DNA of 64,000 nucleotides from an uncultured Methylophilaceae bacterium (GCA_903870165.1 CAIQBW010000017.1:1-64000), one strand, 5' to 3'; shown: positions 1-9,104, counted from the first letter of the stretch. Translations and numbers: made by a program. Notes: generated by a model from the sequence alone, not told the origin.

Positions 1-138
1 ATGGTGATGCCAGGTGATAACGTATCAATCACAGTTACATTGATTGCACCGATTGCGATGGAAGATGGTTTACGCTTCGCGATTCGTGAAGGTGGTCGTA
101 CTGTTGGTGCGGGTGTTGTTGCTAAGATTATTGAATAA
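1..138 (+). CDS. tuf: Elongation factor Tu, C-terminal end (partial)
   Basis: The frame is open from base 1 to a TAA at 136-138 and encodes the last 45 residues of EF-Tu, the GTPase that delivers aminoacyl-tRNA to the ribosome. The reading [10 protein letters not shown] followed by [11 protein letters not shown] and KIIE at the end is the typical end of the C-terminal beta-barrel domain. The rest of the gene lies left of the window, so the first ATG here is an internal methionine. A tuf gene directly before rpsJ is the usual str-S10 junction in proteobacteria. Confidence 0.97.
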   Translation: MVMPGDNVSITVTLIAPIAMEDGLRFAIREGGRTVGAGVVAKIIE

Positions 139-168
139 TCTGTAATTTAATTTGTAGTTAAATCAAAT

Positions 169-186
169 GGCGGGACTTGTCCCGCC
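169..186 (+). terminator. GC-rich hairpin between tuf and rpsJ
   Basis: A perfect 7-bp stem (GGCGGGA / TCCCGCC) closes a CTTG loop. It is followed by a loosely T-rich stretch (GTTTCGCTCTTT) without a clean T run, so it may be a partial terminator for tuf, an mRNA processing site or a leader element of rpsJ. No clear promoter was seen between it and rpsJ. Confidence 0.5.
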
Positions 187-213
187 GTTTCGCTCTTTAG
201 AAAGGCAGTAAAA

Positions 214-522
214 ATGCAAAGTCAAAAAATCCGTATTCGCTTGAAAGCATTTGATTATCGTTTGATTGATCAATCTGCTCAAGAAATCGTAGAAACAGCA
301 AAGCGTACTGGCGCTGTTGTAAAAGGTCCAGTTCCATTGCCAACTCGTATTGAGCGTTTTGATATTTTACGTTCACCACACGTGAACAAAACATCACGCG
401 ACCAATTCGAAATCCGCACTCACCAACGTTTAATGGATATTGTTGACCCAACTGATAAAACAGTTGATGCATTAATGAAGTTAGATTTACCAGCTGGTGT
501 TGATGTAGAGATCAAGCTGTAG
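214..522 (+). CDS. rpsJ: 30S ribosomal protein S10 (NusE)
   Basis: The 102-residue protein has the family's full length and its typical N-terminus ([14 protein letters not shown]) and middle ([19 protein letters not shown]). S10 sits in the head of the small subunit and, as NusE, also joins the transcription antitermination complex. The ATG at 214 follows a purine-rich AAAGGCAG. It is the first gene of the S10 cluster but is separated from rplC by 116 bases holding a promoter and hairpin, so it can be made with tuf and partly uncoupled from the rest of the cluster. Confidence 0.99.
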   Translation: MQSQKIRIRLKAFDYRLIDQSAQEIVETAKRTGAVVKGPVPLPTRIERFDILRSPHVNKTSRDQFEIRTHQRLMDIVDPTDKTVDALMKLDLPAGVDVEIKL

Positions 523-544
523 AAATTTGGTAGTAGATTTAAAG

Positions 545-573
545 TTGTAATGTAAACGAGAGTTCGGTATAAT
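545..573 (+). promoter_or_regulatory. Predicted sigma-70 promoter before rplC
   Basis: TTGTAA at 545-550 and a perfect TATAAT at 568-573 are separated by 17 bases. It lies in the rpsJ-rplC gap and would start transcription near 580, just ahead of an attenuator-like hairpin. Predicted from sequence only. Confidence 0.6.
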
Positions 574-589
574 CCGCGCTCTTTCAGAG

Positions 590-616
590 AAGTCGGTCAA
601 TTGTAATCGGCTTTTT
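590..616 (+). terminator. Attenuator-like hairpin in the rplC leader
   Basis: AAGTCG at 590-595 pairs with CGGCTT at 608-613 (one G-T pair), with the T run 612-616 overlapping the 3' arm. A weak hairpin with a T run 23 bases before rplC resembles the attenuator through which L4 controls the S10 operon in Escherichia coli. That it works this way here is an inference. Confidence 0.4.
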
Positions 617-638
617 AACTAAATATAAGGAATCGATC

Positions 639-1301
639 ATGAGCTTAGGGCTTATTGGTCGCAAGGTTGGTATGACACGCCTGTTTACAGAGGATGGCGC
701 AAGCGTCCCTGTTACAGTGCTAGAGGTTGTGCCTAACCGTGTGACACAGATTAAGACGATTGCTACTGATGGCTATACAGGCCTTCAAGTTGCTTTCGGC
801 GAACGTCGCGCTAGCCGTATCAACAAAGCTTTGACTGGGCATTATGCTAAGTCTGGCTCTGCTGCAGGTGCTGGTATCCACGAATTCTCAGTGACAGATG
901 ATGTTTTAGCTAACTACACAGCTGGCGCAAACATTACTGTTGATATTTTCCAAGAAGGTCAAATGGTCGATGTGACCGGCACATCTCTTGGTAAAGGATT
1001 TGCTGGCGCAATCAAGCGTCATCACTTCTCATCAAACCGTGCTTCACACGGTAACTCTAGATCACACAATGTTCCAGGCTCTATTGGTATGGCGCAGGAT
1101 CCAGGTCGAGTATTCCCTGGTAAGCGTATGCCTGGTCATTTGGGCGCTGTTCAAGTTACAACACAAAACCTACAAGTGGTTCGAGTTGACGTTGAACGCA
1201 ACCTATTGTTGATTAAAGGTGCTATTCCAGGCTCTAAGGGCGGTGATGTAGTTGTACGTCCAGCTGTTAAAGCCAAGTCTTCTAATAAGGCGGCCAAATA
1301 A
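639..1301 (+). CDS. rplC: 50S ribosomal protein L3
   Basis: This 220-residue protein is a little longer than the E. coli form (209) because of a lysine- and alanine-rich tail. L3 binds 23S rRNA early in assembly and sends a loop to the peptidyl transferase centre. The conserved loop is seen around residues 120-170 ([41 protein letters not shown]). It keeps the glutamine in the segment that PrmB methylates in other proteobacteria. The ATG follows TAAGGA, and the TAA overlaps the ATG of rplD by one base. Confidence 0.99.
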   Translation: MSLGLIGRKVGMTRLFTEDGASVPVTVLEVVPNRVTQIKTIATDGYTGLQVAFGERRASRINKALTGHYAKSGSAAGAGIHEFSVTDDVLANYTAGANITVDIFQEGQMVDVTGTSLGKGFAGAIKRHHFSSNRASHGNSRSHNVPGSIGMAQDPGRVFPGKRMPGHLGAVQVTTQNLQVVRVDVERNLLLIKGAIPGSKGGDVVVRPAVKAKSSNKAAK

Positions 1302-1927
1302 TGGAAATCAAATTAATCGACAAGAGCGGTAAAGTTACTAAGTCAGCTGTTGAGCTTTCAGATGTAACCTTTGCACGCGAATTTAATGAAGCTTTGGTGC
1401 ATCAAGTTGTTGTTGCCTACCAAGCTAATGCCCGCACTGCCACTCGTGCTCAATTGGGTCGCGGTAACGTAAGCCACACTACACACAAACCATGGAACCA
1501 AAAAGGTACTGGTCGTGCACGTTCAGGTATGAGCTCAAGCCCAATCTGGCGTGGAGGTGGTCGTGCATTCCCTAATAGTCCTGATGAGAATTTCAGCCAC
1601 AAAGTAAACCGTAAGGCTTACCGTGCTGGTATGTGTGCAATTCTTTCTGAGCTTGTGCGTCAAACACGCTTATCAGTGATTGAAGAGTTTAGTGTTGATA
1701 CGCCTAAAACTAAAAATCTTGTAGAAAAGATCAAGGGTTTAGGTTTTGCTGATGGTGTTTTATTGTTGGTAGATGGCTTTGATGAAAACTTATATCTATC
1801 AGCACGTAACATTCCTAACGTGTTAGTTGTCGAAGCTCAATACGTTGATCCTGTCAGCTTGGTTCGCTTCCCGAATGTGGTTGCAACAAAAGCTGCAGTG
1901 AAGAAGCTTGAGGAGATGCTAGCATGA
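1301..1927 (+). CDS. rplD: 50S ribosomal protein L4
   Basis: The protein has 208 residues, normal for the family. L4 lines part of the exit tunnel, and its extended loop is visible at about residues 45-95 ([22 protein letters not shown], then [15 protein letters not shown]). In E. coli free L4 represses its own operon. The leader hairpin before rplC could serve this here, but this is not shown. The start overlaps rplC by 1 base and the end overlaps rplW by 4, so translation is probably coupled. Confidence 0.99.
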   Translation: MEIKLIDKSGKVTKSAVELSDVTFAREFNEALVHQVVVAYQANARTATRAQLGRGNVSHTTHKPWNQKGTGRARSGMSSSPIWRGGGRAFPNSPDENFSHKVNRKAYRAGMCAILSELVRQTRLSVIEEFSVDTPKTKNLVEKIKGLGFADGVLLLVDGFDENLYLSARNIPNVLVVEAQYVDPVSLVRFPNVVATKAAVKKLEEMLA

Positions 1928-2244
1928 GCGCGAATCTAAATTTAGTAAAAATCCAAGATCGTTTACTGCAAGTTATTTTGGCTCCGCAAATTACTGAAAA
2001 GGCAACTCGTATTGCTGATCAAAATCAGCAAATTGCATTCAAAGTACGTACAGATGCAACTAAGCCTGAAATCAAGGCGGCAGTTGAGCTTGTATTTAAA
2101 GTTGAAGTGCAATCCGTAACGGTAGCTAACGTTAAGGGTAAAGAGAAACGTGCTGGCCGCATTATGGGTCGCCGTAAAGACTGGAAGAAAGCTTATGTAA
2201 GCTTGAAACCAGGCCAAGAAATTAATTTTGCAGCGGGCGAATAG
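1924..2244 (+). CDS. rplW: 50S ribosomal protein L23
   Basis: This 106-residue protein has the family motifs [13 protein letters not shown] near the N-terminus and [11 protein letters not shown] near the C-terminus. L23 sits at the mouth of the exit tunnel and is the docking site for trigger factor and the signal recognition particle. The N-terminus has about ten more residues than the shortest family members. The ATG at 1924 lies in the ATGA overlap with rplD, which points to coupled translation. Confidence 0.99.
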   Translation: MSANLNLVKIQDRLLQVILAPQITEKATRIADQNQQIAFKVRTDATKPEIKAAVELVFKVEVQSVTVANVKGKEKRAGRIMGRRKDWKKAYVSLKPGQEINFAAGE

Positions 2245-2252
2245 GAGAAATC

Positions 2253-3086
2253 ATGGCACTGATTAAAGTCAAGCCAACTTCACCAGGTCGGCGCGCCGTA
2301 GTAAAGGTGGTAACACCTGATCTATATAAGGGCAAGCCTTATGCGCCGCTGCTGGAGAAGCAAAGCAAAAATGCGGGTCGTAATAACAACGGCCATATTA
2401 CAATCCGTCACCAAGGTGGCGGTCATAAGCAACATTACCGTTTGGTAGATTTCCGTCGCAATAAAGATGGTATTCCAGCAAAGGTTGAGAATATTGAATA
2501 CGATCCAAATCGTAGCGCTCACATTGCGTTGTTATGTTATGCCGACGGTGAACGTCGTTATATCATCGCCCCACGTGGTGTAGCTGCAGGTGCACAATTG
2601 ATTAGTGGTTCAGATGCGCCTATTAAAGTAGGTAACGCATTGCCATTGCGCAATATCCCAGTAGGTAGCACGATTCATTGTATTGAATTGCAACCTGGTA
2701 AAGGTGCACAGTTAGCTCGTTCAGCTGGTACTTCAGTGCAATTATTGGCACGTGAAGGTAGCTACGCTCAATTGCGTTTACGTTCAGGCGAAGTTCGCCG
2801 TGTACACGTTGATTGCAAAGCAACGCTTGGCGAAGTGGGTAATGAAGAACATTCATTGCGCTCTATCGGTAAAGCTGGTGCAATGCGCTGGCGTGGTGTG
2901 CGTCCTACAGTTCGCGGTGTTGTGATGAACCCGGTAGATCACCCACACGGTGGTGGTGAGGGTAAAACAGCTGCTGGTATGAATCCAGTGAGCCCATGGG
3001 GTACTCCAACCAAGGGTTATCGCACTCGTAGCAACAAGCGCACTGACAATATGCGTGTTTCACGCCGTCCTGCGAATAAGAGGTAA
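2253..3086 (+). CDS. rplB: 50S ribosomal protein L2
   Basis: The protein has 277 residues against 273 in E. coli. L2 is needed for subunit joining and peptidyl transfer. The hallmark segment [13 protein letters not shown] lies near residue 225, with the histidine that is essential in other species. The basic C-terminus ([12 protein letters not shown]) is also typical. The ATG follows AGGAGAAATC, 8 bases after rplW, and rpsS starts 5 bases after the stop. Confidence 0.99.
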   Translation: MALIKVKPTSPGRRAVVKVVTPDLYKGKPYAPLLEKQSKNAGRNNNGHITIRHQGGGHKQHYRLVDFRRNKDGIPAKVENIEYDPNRSAHIALLCYADGERRYIIAPRGVAAGAQLISGSDAPIKVGNALPLRNIPVGSTIHCIELQPGKGAQLARSAGTSVQLLAREGSYAQLRLRSGEVRRVHVDCKATLGEVGNEEHSLRSIGKAGAMRWRGVRPTVRGVVMNPVDHPHGGGEGKTAAGMNPVSPWGTPTKGYRTRSNKRTDNMRVSRRPANKR

Positions 3087-3091
3087 TCAAT

Positions 3092-3367
3092 ATGGCACGT
3101 TCAATTAAAAAAGGTCCATTTATCGATGGTCACTTGGCTAAAAAAGTAGAGAAAGCTGCTGAAACGCGCGATCGTAAACCAATTAAAACTTGGTCACGTC
3201 GTTCTACAATTTTGCCTGACTTCATTGGTTTGACTATTGCAGTTCATAACGGCAAGCAACACGTACCTGTGTTGATTTCAGAAAACATGGTTGGCCACAA
3301 GCTCGGCGAATTTGCTTTAACACGCACATTCAAAGGTCATGCAGCCGATAAGAAAGCTAAGAAGTAG
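3092..3367 (+). CDS. rpsS: 30S ribosomal protein S19
   Basis: The 91-residue protein matches the family from [18 protein letters not shown] through [14 protein letters not shown] to [17 protein letters not shown]19 forms a complex with S13 in the head of the small subunit near the A-site tRNA. The start follows AAGAGGTAATCAAT. It sits between rplB and rplV in the conserved S10 order. Confidence 0.99.
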   Translation: MARSIKKGPFIDGHLAKKVEKAAETRDRKPIKTWSRRSTILPDFIGLTIAVHNGKQHVPVLISENMVGHKLGEFALTRTFKGHAADKKAKK

Positions 3368-3376
3368 GAGATGATG

Positions 3377-3706
3377 ATGCAAGTATCTGCAGTATTAAAA
3401 GGTGTACATCTTTCTCCACAGAAAGCTCGCTTAGTAGCGGATTTAGTGCGCGGTAAGAAAGTTGATAATGCGCTTAACATCTTGCAATTCTCACCTAAGA
3501 AGGGTGCAGAAATTATCAAGAAAGTGCTTGAGTCAGCAATTGCTAACGCTGAACACAACAATGGTGCTGATATCGATGAGTTGAAGGTTACTTCAATCTA
3601 CGTTGATAAAGGTATCGTGCTTAAGCGTATCCGTGCTCGTGCTAAAGGTCGCGCTGGTCGCATTACCAAACCAACTTGTCACATTAACGTGACAGTAGGT
3701 AACTAA
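3377..3706 (+). CDS. rplV: 50S ribosomal protein L22
   Basis: Three ATGs stand in a row (3371, 3374, 3377). The third is best spaced from GGAG at 3367-3370 and gives the usual N-terminus [16 protein letters not shown] and 109 residues, so it is called as the start. L22 reaches into the exit tunnel with a long beta-hairpin, seen here as the basic segment [14 protein letters not shown] near residues 83-96. That hairpin is where macrolide-tolerance changes occur in other bacteria. No such change can be claimed from this sequence. Confidence 0.98.
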   Translation: MQVSAVLKGVHLSPQKARLVADLVRGKKVDNALNILQFSPKKGAEIIKKVLESAIANAEHNNGADIDELKVTSIYVDKGIVLKRIRARAKGRAGRITKPTCHINVTVGN

Positions 3707-3716
3707 AGGAATCGTT

Positions 3717-4433
3717 ATGGGTCAGAAAATTCATCCAATTGGTTTCCGTCTGAGCGTCCAAAAAAACTGGACATCACGTTGGTATGCCAACAGCAAAAAT
3801 TTCCCAGCAATGTTGAATAGCGACATTAAGGTTCGTGAGTTCCTTAATAAGAAGCTAGCACACGCTGCTGTAAGCAAGATCGTGATTGAGCGTCCTGCAA
3901 AGAACGCAAAAATCACTATCTACAGCGCACGTCCAGGTATCGTGATTGGTAAGAAGGGTGAAGACATTGAAACTTTACGCTCTAGCATTCAAGGTTTAAT
4001 GGGTGTTCCTGTTCATTTGAATATCGAAGAAGTGCGTAAGCCTGAAATCGACGCTACATTGATTGCACAGAGTATTGCTCAGCAATTAGAAAAGCGTGTG
4101 ATGTTCCGTCGTGCGATGAAGCGTGCGATGCAAAACGCAATGCGTTTAGGCGCTCAAGGTATCAAGATTATGAGCTCAGGCCGTTTAAACGGTATTGAAA
4201 TCGCTCGTACTGAATGGTATCGCGAAGGCCGTGTGCCACTTCATACTTTACGTGCTGATATTGACTATGGTGTTGCAGAAGCTTTGACAACATACGGTAT
4301 TATCGGTATCAAAGTTTGGGTATTCAAAGGCGAAGTGTTTGACAATAAAGGTGAACAACCAGTTGTTGCTCCAGTCGCAGAACCAGAAAAGAAAGTAAGA
4401 AAGTCGGGGGCAAAAAATGCTACAGCCAGCTAG
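3717..4433 (+). CDS. rpsC: 30S ribosomal protein S3
   Basis: The protein has 238 residues. S3 lies at the mRNA entry channel. The KH RNA-binding domain is seen around residues 60-85 ([17 protein letters not shown]), and the C-terminal domain includes [22 protein letters not shown]. The tail is short, basic and alanine-rich ([11 protein letters not shown]). Its last 17 bases overlap rplP in another frame, the largest overlap between ribosomal genes in this window. Confidence 0.99.
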   Translation: MGQKIHPIGFRLSVQKNWTSRWYANSKNFPAMLNSDIKVREFLNKKLAHAAVSKIVIERPAKNAKITIYSARPGIVIGKKGEDIETLRSSIQGLMGVPVHLNIEEVRKPEIDATLIAQSIAQQLEKRVMFRRAMKRAMQNAMRLGAQGIKIMSSGRLNGIEIARTEWYREGRVPLHTLRADIDYGVAEALTTYGIIGIKVWVFKGEVFDNKGEQPVVAPVAEPEKKVRKSGAKNATAS

Positions 4434-4833
4434 ACAAAAATTCCGTAAGATGCAAAAAGGCCGTAATAAAGGCATTGCAACTACGGGTAATAAAGTAAGT
4501 TTTGGCGAATTCGGTTTGAAAGCAGTTGGTCGTGGTCGTCTTACTGCACGCCAAATCGAAGCAGCTCGTCGCGTGATGACACGTCATATTAAACGTGGTG
4601 GTCGCGTTTGGATTCGTATTTTTCCTGATCAGCCGATTTCTAAGAAACCAGCTGAAGTTCGTATGGGTAATGGTAAAGGTAGTACAGAGTACTACGTTGC
4701 ACAAATTCAGCCTGGAAAAATGCTTTATGAAATGGACGGTGTGAGTGAAGAGTTGGCGCGTGAAGCGTTCAAATTGGCAGCTGCTAAATTGCCAATTGAA
4801 ACAACTTTTGCTACACGTCATCTCGGGGGTTAA
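4417..4833 (+). CDS. rplP: 50S ribosomal protein L16
   Basis: The 138-residue protein starts [19 protein letters not shown], as the family does, and has the conserved segments [15 protein letters not shown] and [15 protein letters not shown]16 helps to position the A-site tRNA and is needed for late assembly of the large subunit. A GGGGG ribosome binding site sits 6 bases before the ATG, inside the end of rpsC. The 17-base overlap probably couples translation of S3 and L16. Confidence 0.99.
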   Translation: MLQPARQKFRKMQKGRNKGIATTGNKVSFGEFGLKAVGRGRLTARQIEAARRVMTRHIKRGGRVWIRIFPDQPISKKPAEVRMGNGKGSTEYYVAQIQPGKMLYEMDGVSEELAREAFKLAAAKLPIETTFATRHLGG

Positions 4834-4835
4834 TG

Positions 4836-5042
4836 ATGAAAGCAACTGAATTAAGAGCGAAGTCTGTTGACGAGTTGAATGCTGAGTTGATTGAATTGCG
4901 TCGCGCACAGTTTTCTATGCGTATGCAATTAGCAACACAACAACTCAACAAAGTTGACCAAATTCGTAAAGTTCGCAGAGATGTAGCACGTGTTCGCACA
5001 GTTCTTGCGGAAAAATCAAAGTCATCTGCTAAGGCAGCTTAA
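4836..5042 (+). CDS. rpmC: 50S ribosomal protein L29
   Basis: Two ATGs stand side by side at 4833 and 4836. The second gives [18 protein letters not shown], the normal family start, and is 6 bases after GGGGG. The 68-residue product is a small helical hairpin that sits near the exit tunnel beside L23. It ends in a short lysine- and serine-rich tail. rpsQ follows after 11 bases. Confidence 0.98.
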   Translation: MKATELRAKSVDELNAELIELRRAQFSMRMQLATQQLNKVDQIRKVRRDVARVRTVLAEKSKSSAKAA

Positions 5043-5053
5043 ACGGAGTCATT

Positions 5054-5329
5054 ATGAGTAACGATTTAGCAACAAATAAAGTCGTCCGTACATTAAGCGG
5101 TCGAGTAGTTAGTGACAAGATGGACAAAACAGTCACTGTTTTAGTTGAGCGTAAAGTGAAGCACCCTTTGATCGGTAAAGTTATTCGCCGTTCAAACAAG
5201 TTTCATGCGCATGACGAAACTAATGAATGTAAAGAAGGTGATTTGGTAGTGATCGAAGAGACGCGCCCACTTTCAAAAACCAAAACTTGGAAAGTTAGTA
5301 AAGTAGTTACTAAATCTACAGGTGTATAA
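5054..5329 (+). CDS. rpsQ: 30S ribosomal protein S17
   Basis: The 91-residue protein has the OB-fold core [19 protein letters not shown] and the motif [18 protein letters not shown]17 is a primary 16S rRNA binder. The N-terminal extension and C-terminal tail are slightly longer than in E. coli (84 residues). This is the last gene of the S10 cluster: a 159-base gap with a palindrome, a promoter and a structured leader follows before rplN. Confidence 0.99.
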   Translation: MSNDLATNKVVRTLSGRVVSDKMDKTVTVLVERKVKHPLIGKVIRRSNKFHAHDETNECKEGDLVVIEETRPLSKTKTWKVSKVVTKSTGV

Positions 5330-5332
5330 ATA

Positions 5333-5359
5333 ATATTGCATCCTTCACGGATGCAATAT
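5333..5359. repeat. Perfect 11-bp palindrome covering the spc promoter
   Basis: ATATTGCATCC at 5333-5343 and GGATGCAATAT at 5349-5359 are perfect inverted repeats around TTCAC. There is no T run behind it, so it is not a standard terminator for the S10 cluster. The right arm runs into a perfect TATAAT, so it overlaps the promoter and could be an operator or an RNA end structure. Confidence 0.7.
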
Positions 5360-5364
5360 ATAAT
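5336..5364 (+). promoter_or_regulatory. Predicted spc operon promoter
   Basis: TATAAT at 5359-5364 lies 17 bases behind TTGCAT at 5336-5341. The -10 is a full match and the -35 shares only its TTG with the consensus. Transcription would start near 5371, giving a leader of about 118 bases before rplN. Its place at the S10/spc border fits the known promoter of the spc operon in E. coli. Confidence 0.6.
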
Positions 5365-5376
5365 GTTGGACTTTTC

Positions 5377-5459
5377 GGCACTCATGGCTTCGGCCTTAGC
5401 TAGTGCCCCAATACTGACCGTAGTGCTGTCGGCCGTGGATGACAAGCGGCTGGTGTTGG
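5377..5459 (+). promoter_or_regulatory. Structured leader of the spc operon
   Basis: GGCACT (5377-5382) pairs with AGTGCC (5402-5407) around an inner GGC-TTCG-GCC hairpin with an ideal UUCG tetraloop. A second domain is closed by CCAATAC (5408-5414) and GTGTTGG (5453-5459) and holds GCCG (5432-5435) pairing with CGGC (5447-5450). The two domains are adjacent and end about 30 bases before the rplN start. The pairing is read by eye. A role as a protein-binding control element is inferred. Confidence 0.5.
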
Positions 5460-5488
5460 TTTAACGGATTAAGTTGGAGATTATTCTC

Positions 5489-5857
5489 ATGATTCAAATG
5501 CAATCTCGGCTAGATGTTGCCGACAATACTGGTGCACGTTCTGTAATGTGTATCAAGGTATTGGGCGGATCAAAGCGTCGTTACGCAAGTATTGGCGATG
5601 TTATCAAGGTCAGCATTAAAGATGCTGCGCCTCGTGGTCGCGTCAAGAAAGGCGAAGTTTATAGTGCTGTTGTTGTTCGTACAGCTAAAGGTGTTCGTCG
5701 TGCAGACGGTTCTTTAGTTAAGTTCGACAGCAATGCTGCTGTTTTGCTAAATAACAAGCTAGAGCCTATCGGCACTCGTATTTTCGGACCGGTCACACGT
5801 GAATTACGTGGTGAGCGTTTCATGAAGATCGTTTCTTTAGCGCCAGAAGTTTTGTAA
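5489..5857 (+). CDS. rplN: 50S ribosomal protein L14
   Basis: The ATG at 5489 is chosen over an upstream TTG in the same frame because TTGGAGA ends 8 bases before it and it gives exactly 122 residues beginning [17 protein letters not shown], as in the family. L14 lies at the subunit interface and is the contact point of the silencing factor RsfS. The segment [18 protein letters not shown] is typical. It opens the spc cluster behind a structured leader. Confidence 0.99.
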   Translation: MIQMQSRLDVADNTGARSVMCIKVLGGSKRRYASIGDVIKVSIKDAAPRGRVKKGEVYSAVVVRTAKGVRRADGSLVKFDSNAAVLLNNKLEPIGTRIFGPVTRELRGERFMKIVSLAPEVL

Positions 5858-5868
5858 GGATTTGCTAA

Positions 5869-6186
5869 ATGAATAAAATTCGTAAAGGTGACGAAGTTAT
5901 CCTGAATACAGGTAAGGATAAAGGTAAACGTGGCACGGTATTGAGTATTCTTGATACAGGTCATGTTGTAGTTGAAGGCGCAAACATGGTGAAGAAACAT
6001 GCTAAACCAAACCCAATGCGTGGTGTGGCTGGCGGTATCATCAATAAAGAGATGCCAATTGATATCTCTAATGTTGCTTTGTTTAATCCTGCTACCCAAA
6101 AGGGTGAACGTGTTGGCTTCAAAACGTTAGATGATGGACGCAAAGTGCGTGTATTCAAATCTAGCGGTGAAGTTGTTGACGCTTAA
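5869..6186 (+). CDS. rplX: 50S ribosomal protein L24
   Basis: The 105-residue protein starts with the KOW motif region ([20 protein letters not shown]) and ends with [21 protein letters not shown]24 starts assembly of the large subunit and lies near the exit tunnel. It follows rplN after 11 bases. Confidence 0.99.
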   Translation: MNKIRKGDEVILNTGKDKGKRGTVLSILDTGHVVVEGANMVKKHAKPNPMRGVAGGIINKEMPIDISNVALFNPATQKGERVGFKTLDDGRKVRVFKSSGEVVDA

Positions 6187-6209
6187 GCGCGAGAGGCATA
6201 AGAAAACAA

Positions 6210-6749
6210 ATGGCTCGTTTAAAAGATTTTTATAAAGATACAGTGGTTAAGTCTATGACCGAACAGTTCGGTTATAAGTCTCCAATGCAAGTTCCACGCA
6301 TCGAAAAAATCACACTCAATATGGGTGTTGGTGAAGCTGTTGCCGACAAAAAGGTAATGGAAAATGCGGTTGGTGATATGGAGAAAATCGCTGGTCAAAA
6401 AGCAATTGTAACGAAAGCAAAGAAATCAGTTGCTGCGTTTAAAATTCGTGATGATTATCCTGTCGGTTGTAAGGTGACATTACGTCGTGAACGCATGTAC
6501 GAATTCTTGGATCGCTTAGTAACTGTTGCAATCCCTCGTATTCGTGACTTCCGTGGTATTTCTGCTAAATCATTTGATGGTCGTGGCAACTACAACATGG
6601 GCGTTAAAGAACAGATCATTTTCCCTGAAATTGAATATGACAAAATTGATGCGTTGCGTGGTATGAACATCACCATTACAACGACAGCAAAAACTGATGA
6701 AGAAGCGCGTGCACTTTTAACTGCATTCAGCTTCCCGTTTAGAAACTGA
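6210..6749 (+). CDS. rplE: 50S ribosomal protein L5
   Basis: The 179-residue protein has the normal length and the motifs [20 protein letters not shown] and [21 protein letters not shown]5 binds 5S rRNA and contacts the P-site tRNA. In E. coli, S8 represses the spc operon by binding mRNA at the start of rplE. A 23-base gap precedes the gene here, and I could not confirm a matching S8 site by eye. Confidence 0.99.
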   Translation: MARLKDFYKDTVVKSMTEQFGYKSPMQVPRIEKITLNMGVGEAVADKKVMENAVGDMEKIAGQKAIVTKAKKSVAAFKIRDDYPVGCKVTLRRERMYEFLDRLVTVAIPRIRDFRGISAKSFDGRGNYNMGVKEQIIFPEIEYDKIDALRGMNITITTTAKTDEEARALLTAFSFPFRN

Positions 6750-6756
6750 GGATCTC

Positions 6757-7062
6757 ATGGCTAAGACATGTATGATTGAGCGCGAACAAAAACGTCGCGA
6801 AACGGTTGAAAAATACGCTGCTAAGCGTACTGAAATTATGGCTGTGCTTAACGATGTTAATGCATCTCCAGAAGATCGCCGTGCAGCACGTTTGAAGTTG
6901 CAAAGTTTGCCACGTAATGCAAGTCCAGTAAGGCTGCGTAACCGCTGTGCTTTAACTGGTCGCCCACGTGGTGTGTTTAGTAAATTTGGCATTGCGCGTA
7001 GTAAATTACGCGAGTTGATGATGCGTGGCGAAGTGCCAGGCGTCACTAAAGCTAGCTGGTAA
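6757..7062 (+). CDS. rpsN: 30S ribosomal protein S14, zinc-free type
   Basis: The 101-residue length and the sequence [20 protein letters not shown] are of the long form without zinc: only one cysteine remains of the CxxC pairs that mark the short zinc form. S14 is in the head of the small subunit. The ATG follows GAGGATCTC and lies 7 bases after rplE. Confidence 0.99.
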   Translation: MAKTCMIEREQKRRETVEKYAAKRTEIMAVLNDVNASPEDRRAARLKLQSLPRNASPVRLRNRCALTGRPRGVFSKFGIARSKLRELMMRGEVPGVTKASW

Positions 7063-7077
7063 CGGAGGAATTTAACG

Positions 7078-7473
7078 ATGAGTATGAGTGATCCGATTGC
7101 CGATATGCTAACCCGCATTCGTAATGCGCAAAGCACAAATAAGCCAACAGTATCTATGCCTTCATCTAAATTGAAGTGCGCTATTGCTAGCGTATTAAAA
7201 GATGAAGGTTATATCGATGAGTTTGGCGTACAAACAGTTGATGGCAAACCAACATTAAACATTGGCCTTAAGTATTATGCTGGTCAACCAGTTATCGAGA
7301 AGATTGACCGCGTAAGCCGTCCTGGTCTTCGCGTTTATCGTGGTAGCCAAGATATTCCTAAGGTAATGAACGGCCTCGGCGTGACCATTGTGTCTACGTC
7401 CAAGGGTGTAATGACTGATCGTAAAGCATCAGCCGCCGGTATCGGTGGTGAAGTGCTGTGCGTAGTAGCTTAA
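7078..7473 (+). CDS. rpsH: 30S ribosomal protein S8
   Basis: The protein has 131 residues, with [14 protein letters not shown] at the N-terminus and the C-terminal [24 protein letters not shown]8 binds the central domain of 16S rRNA and is the known feedback repressor of the spc operon in E. coli. Two in-frame ATGs (7078, 7084) exist; the first is well spaced from GGAGGAA. Confidence 0.99.
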   Translation: MSMSDPIADMLTRIRNAQSTNKPTVSMPSSKLKCAIASVLKDEGYIDEFGVQTVDGKPTLNIGLKYYAGQPVIEKIDRVSRPGLRVYRGSQDIPKVMNGLGVTIVSTSKGVMTDRKASAAGIGGEVLCVVA

Positions 7474-7482
7474 GGAGCGAAA

Positions 7483-8016
7483 ATGTCTCGTGTAGCTAAG
7501 AACCCGGTCGCTATCCCAGCTAAAGTTGAGGTAGTTTTGAACCCAGATAGTATTAATGTAAGCGGTCCGTTAGGTAAGCTAACGCACCCACTTACAGGTG
7601 CAGTAACGTTAACGCGTGAAGGTGAAACAATCACTTTTGTTGCTGCTAACGATAGTCAGCATTCACGTGCAATGTCAGGTACATTGCGTGCGTTAGTTGC
7701 AAATATGGTGAAAGGTGTATCCGAAGGATTTACACGTAAGCTATCTCTAGTTGGCGTTGGATATAAGGCGCAAGCACAAGGTACAACGTTGAATTTGGAA
7801 TTGGGTTACTCACATCCTATCAATCACAAGATGCCAGCTGGTGTTACTGTTGAAACTCCAACTCTTACAGAAGTTATTCTTAAGGGTGTAGATAAACAAG
7901 TAGTTGGTCAGGTTGCTGCTCAAATTCGTGGTTACAGAGCCCCAGAGCCTTATAAAGGCAAAGGTGTTCGTTACTCTGATGAAGTAGTGATTATTAAAGA
8001 AACCAAGAAGAAGTAA
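7483..8016 (+). CDS. rplF: 50S ribosomal protein L6
   Basis: The 177-residue protein matches the family in length and in the C-terminal half ([41 protein letters not shown]). L6 is made of two similar domains and lies near the factor-binding site. It starts 9 bases after rpsH behind AAGGAGCG. Confidence 0.99.
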   Translation: MSRVAKNPVAIPAKVEVVLNPDSINVSGPLGKLTHPLTGAVTLTREGETITFVAANDSQHSRAMSGTLRALVANMVKGVSEGFTRKLSLVGVGYKAQAQGTTLNLELGYSHPINHKMPAGVTVETPTLTEVILKGVDKQVVGQVAAQIRGYRAPEPYKGKGVRYSDEVVIIKETKKK

Positions 8017-8026
8017 GGTTTAAACC

Positions 8027-8380
8027 ATGAACAATGTAAATTCACGCTTGCGTCGCGCACGTAAAACCCGTGCCAAAATCGCCGAATTGAAAGTAACCCG
8101 TCTTTGTGTACACCGTAGTAACGGACACATCTACGCACAAATTATTGCTGAAACTGGTGATAAGGTCCTAGCGAGTGCTTCTACGCTAGAAGCTGAAGTT
8201 CGCAAGAGTTTGGCTAATGGCGGCAATGTTGCTGCGGCAGCAATTATTGGTAAACGTATCGCTGAAAAGGCGAAAAAAGCTGGTGTTACTACAGTAGCGT
8301 TTGACCGTTCTGGTTATAAATACCATGGTCGTATTAAAGCGTTGGCAGAAGCCGCTCGCGAAAACGGCTTGTCCTTCTAA
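8027..8380 (+). CDS. rplR: 50S ribosomal protein L18
   Basis: The 117-residue protein has the basic N-terminus [15 protein letters not shown] and the family signature around [18 protein letters not shown] and [21 protein letters not shown]18 binds 5S rRNA together with L5 and L25. It lies in the conserved place between rplF and rpsE. Confidence 0.99.
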   Translation: MNNVNSRLRRARKTRAKIAELKVTRLCVHRSNGHIYAQIIAETGDKVLASASTLEAEVRKSLANGGNVAAAAIIGKRIAEKAKKAGVTTVAFDRSGYKYHGRIKALAEAARENGLSF

Positions 8381-8395
8381 TAGACGGGGTTGATG

Positions 8396-8902
8396 ATGGC
8401 AAAAGAAATGGAACAACAGCAAACCGATGGTTTGCGTGAAAAAATGATCACAGTCAACCGCGTGACCAAAGTGGTCAAGGGCGGTCGTATTATGAGTTTT
8501 GCTGCACTTACTGTTGTTGGTGACGGTGATGGTGCAGTTGGTATGGGTAAAGGTAAAGCGCGTGAAGTTCCAGTTGCTGTTCAAAAAGCAATGGATGAAG
8601 CGCGTCGTGGAATGGTTAAAGTGAGCTTAAACAACGGAACATTGCATCATGCAGTGACAGGTGTGCATGGCGCAGCTAAAGTATTCATTCAACCTGCATC
8701 TGAAGGTACTGGAATTATTGCTGGTGGCGCGATGCGTGCTATTTTTGAAGTGATGGGTATTACTAATGTGTTAGCAAAATGCATTGGTTCTACGAATCCT
8801 TACAACGTTGTTCGTGCAACGCTAAACGGCTTGCAGTCAATGAATACGCCTGCTGAAATCGCTGCTAAGCGTGGCAAATCTGTAGAAGAAATTAGAGGCT
8901 AA
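8396..8902 (+). CDS. rpsE: 30S ribosomal protein S5
   Basis: A TTG at 8390 and ATGs at 8393 and 8396 are in frame. 8396 is called because it is best spaced from GGGG at 8386-8389 and gives 168 residues starting MAKEMEQQQ. The double-stranded RNA-binding domain ([20 protein letters not shown]) and the C-terminal domain ([19 protein letters not shown]) are complete. S5 guards the mRNA entry site and affects decoding accuracy. Confidence 0.98.
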   Translation: MAKEMEQQQTDGLREKMITVNRVTKVVKGGRIMSFAALTVVGDGDGAVGMGKGKAREVPVAVQKAMDEARRGMVKVSLNNGTLHHAVTGVHGAAKVFIQPASEGTGIIAGGAMRAIFEVMGITNVLAKCIGSTNPYNVVRATLNGLQSMNTPAEIAAKRGKSVEEIRG

Positions 8903-8903
8903 T

Positions 8904-9104
8904 ATGGCTAAGGCAAATAAAGAAACAGTTGGTACTGTAAAAGTAACTTTGGTTAAAAGTACCATCGGAAGAATTGCTTCACACAAAGCTTGTGTAGCTG
9001 GTTTAGGTCTTCGTCGTATGCATCACACAGTGGAAGTGTTAGACACTCCTGCTAACCGTGGGATGATTAACGCCGTTCACTATCTGTTGAAGGTAGAAGC
9101 ATAA
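8904..9104 (+). CDS. rpmD: 50S ribosomal protein L30
   Basis: The 66-residue protein is some 6-8 residues longer than usual because of an N-terminal extension ([11 protein letters not shown]) before the core [12 protein letters not shown]. The signature [15 protein letters not shown] is present. It follows rpsE after 1 base, and its TAA overlaps the ATG of rplO by one base. Confidence 0.98.
   Translation: MAKANKETVGTVKVTLVKSTIGRIASHKACVAGLGLRRMHHTVEVLDTPANRGMINAVHYLLKVEA

Noticed and set aside
988-1212. ORF inside rplC in another frame, and similar long shadow frames across the ribosomal cluster
   Set aside because: They have no family resemblance and lie fully within well-identified genes; codon bias of the real genes keeps other frames open by chance.
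4420-4908. 162-codon minus-strand ORF across rplP and rpmC
   Set aside because: It is the antisense of two certain ribosomal genes and its translation is low-complexity (T, S, F, N) with no recognisable domain.
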